Assembly (NCBI GenBank): GCA_030531185.1
Contig: JAUNOG010000020.1
Span: 1 to 39,459 of the forward strand
Reading direction: 5' to 3'
Source of the DNA: Ruminococcus sp.
Lineage (GTDB): Bacteria > Bacillota > Clostridia > Oscillospirales > Ruminococcaceae
Length of the DNA: 39,459 nt
The notes beneath the pieces are model-generated. The model saw only the letters and a program-made list of their open reading frames with translations, was not told the DNA's origin and did no database searches. Of this stretch, positions 39,258 to 39,459 are shown in pieces. Numbering within the stretch: the stretch's first letter is position 1; the number at the start of each line of letters is the position of its first letter. A program made the translations under genes and the position numbers.

Positions 39258-39459
39258 TTATATGCCAAACAATATTTTTTTACAATTAATTTTAATAGAG
39301 TAGTGTCCTATTTCTTTGCTATAACTACACCCATCTCCAAAATCATTTTCATCTTTATCAAAAGATAGGTTATTTTCAACATCTTTAGCGGTTGAACCAA
39401 GTTCTATTCCATTTATATTGATTGGTGCGGGATTGTTCTCTCCCAATTCATTATAATCA
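39258..39459 (-). CDS. Hypothetical protein, 5' end outside the window
   Basis: Only the last 66 or so residues are present. The frame is open to the window edge, so the true start lies beyond it; the internal TTG at 39446 has no ribosome site. The fragment (INGIELGSTAKDVENNL, then GDGCSYSKEIGHYSIKINC) recalls C-terminal parts of small secreted or lipoprotein-like proteins in which a repeat such as LGSTxxDVxxxL precedes beta strands. No family is assigned. The DNA is AT-rich. The 86-bp gap to the DUF1963 gene holds no feature I can support. Confidence 0.55.
   Translation of the reverse strand, partial: DYNELGENNPAPININGIELGSTAKDVENNLSFDKDENDFGDGCSYSKEIGHYSIKINCKKILFGI

Overview
The window looks like chromosome from a spore-forming, anaerobic, Gram-positive Clostridia, most likely an Oscillospiraceae/Ruminococcus-type bacterium. 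Evidence for this is the spoIVB-spo0A pair, a dcw (division and cell wall) cluster without ftsA, a DAP-type MurE, frequent GTG/TTG starts behind strong AGGAGG sites, and many sigma-A promoters with exact 17-bp spacers. The lineage is inferred from gene content; no database was searched.

Layout. (1) 1-4.44 kb, minus strand: a cardiolipin synthase, then the sporulation pair spoIVB -> spo0A. (2) 4.6-11.6 kb, plus strand: a small membrane protein, then a four-gene operon of MBOAT acyltransferase, DHHW/AlgX-like membrane protein, FkbH-like HAD protein and acyl carrier protein. It has its own promoter and terminator and resembles a Dlt-type machine for moving an acyl group from a carrier protein to a cell-surface polymer. 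(3) 11.6-14.9 kb: a hypothetical gene, inorganic pyrophosphatase, a GNAT acetyltransferase broken by one in-frame TAG, another hypothetical gene, and a 778-bp gap ending in the mraZ promoter and MraZ operator. (4) 14.9-31.6 kb: the dcw cluster mraZ-rsmH-ftsL-pbp-murE-[HTH gene]-murF-mraY-like-ftsW-[repeat element]-murG-[hypothetical]-[membrane protein]-murA-divIB-ftsZ, closed by a terminator. murB, murC, murD and ftsA are absent from the window. (5) 31.6-34.1 kb: a DivIVA-like coiled-coil protein with two promoters, a SigH-like sigma factor, a degenerate tRNA-like sequence and a four-CxxC zinc-ribbon protein. (6) 34.1-39.5 kb: a large ECF-type sigma factor with a long C-terminal extension, TrmK-type tRNA methyltransferase, MetF, a DUF1858 protein, a DUF1963/YwqG-type protein and the 3' end of an unknown gene cut by the window edge.

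How the genes work together. Regions 3-5 hold much of lipid II synthesis (MurA, MurE, MurF, an MraY-like protein, MurG) and septal wall assembly (FtsW, a class B PBP with two PASTA domains, FtsL, DivIB, FtsZ, DivIVA). MraZ probably autoregulates the cluster through three 10-bp-spaced repeats just after its promoter. Spo0A and SpoIVB act at entry into sporulation and at the sigma-K checkpoint.

Most worth a second look: the MBOAT-DHHW-FkbH-ACP operon, the MraY homologue with altered catalytic positions sitting in the mraY slot, the repeat-tailed DivIB, the tRNA-like relic, the ECF sigma with a Cys-containing extension, and the AT-rich genes and inverted-repeat element that interrupt the dcw cluster.
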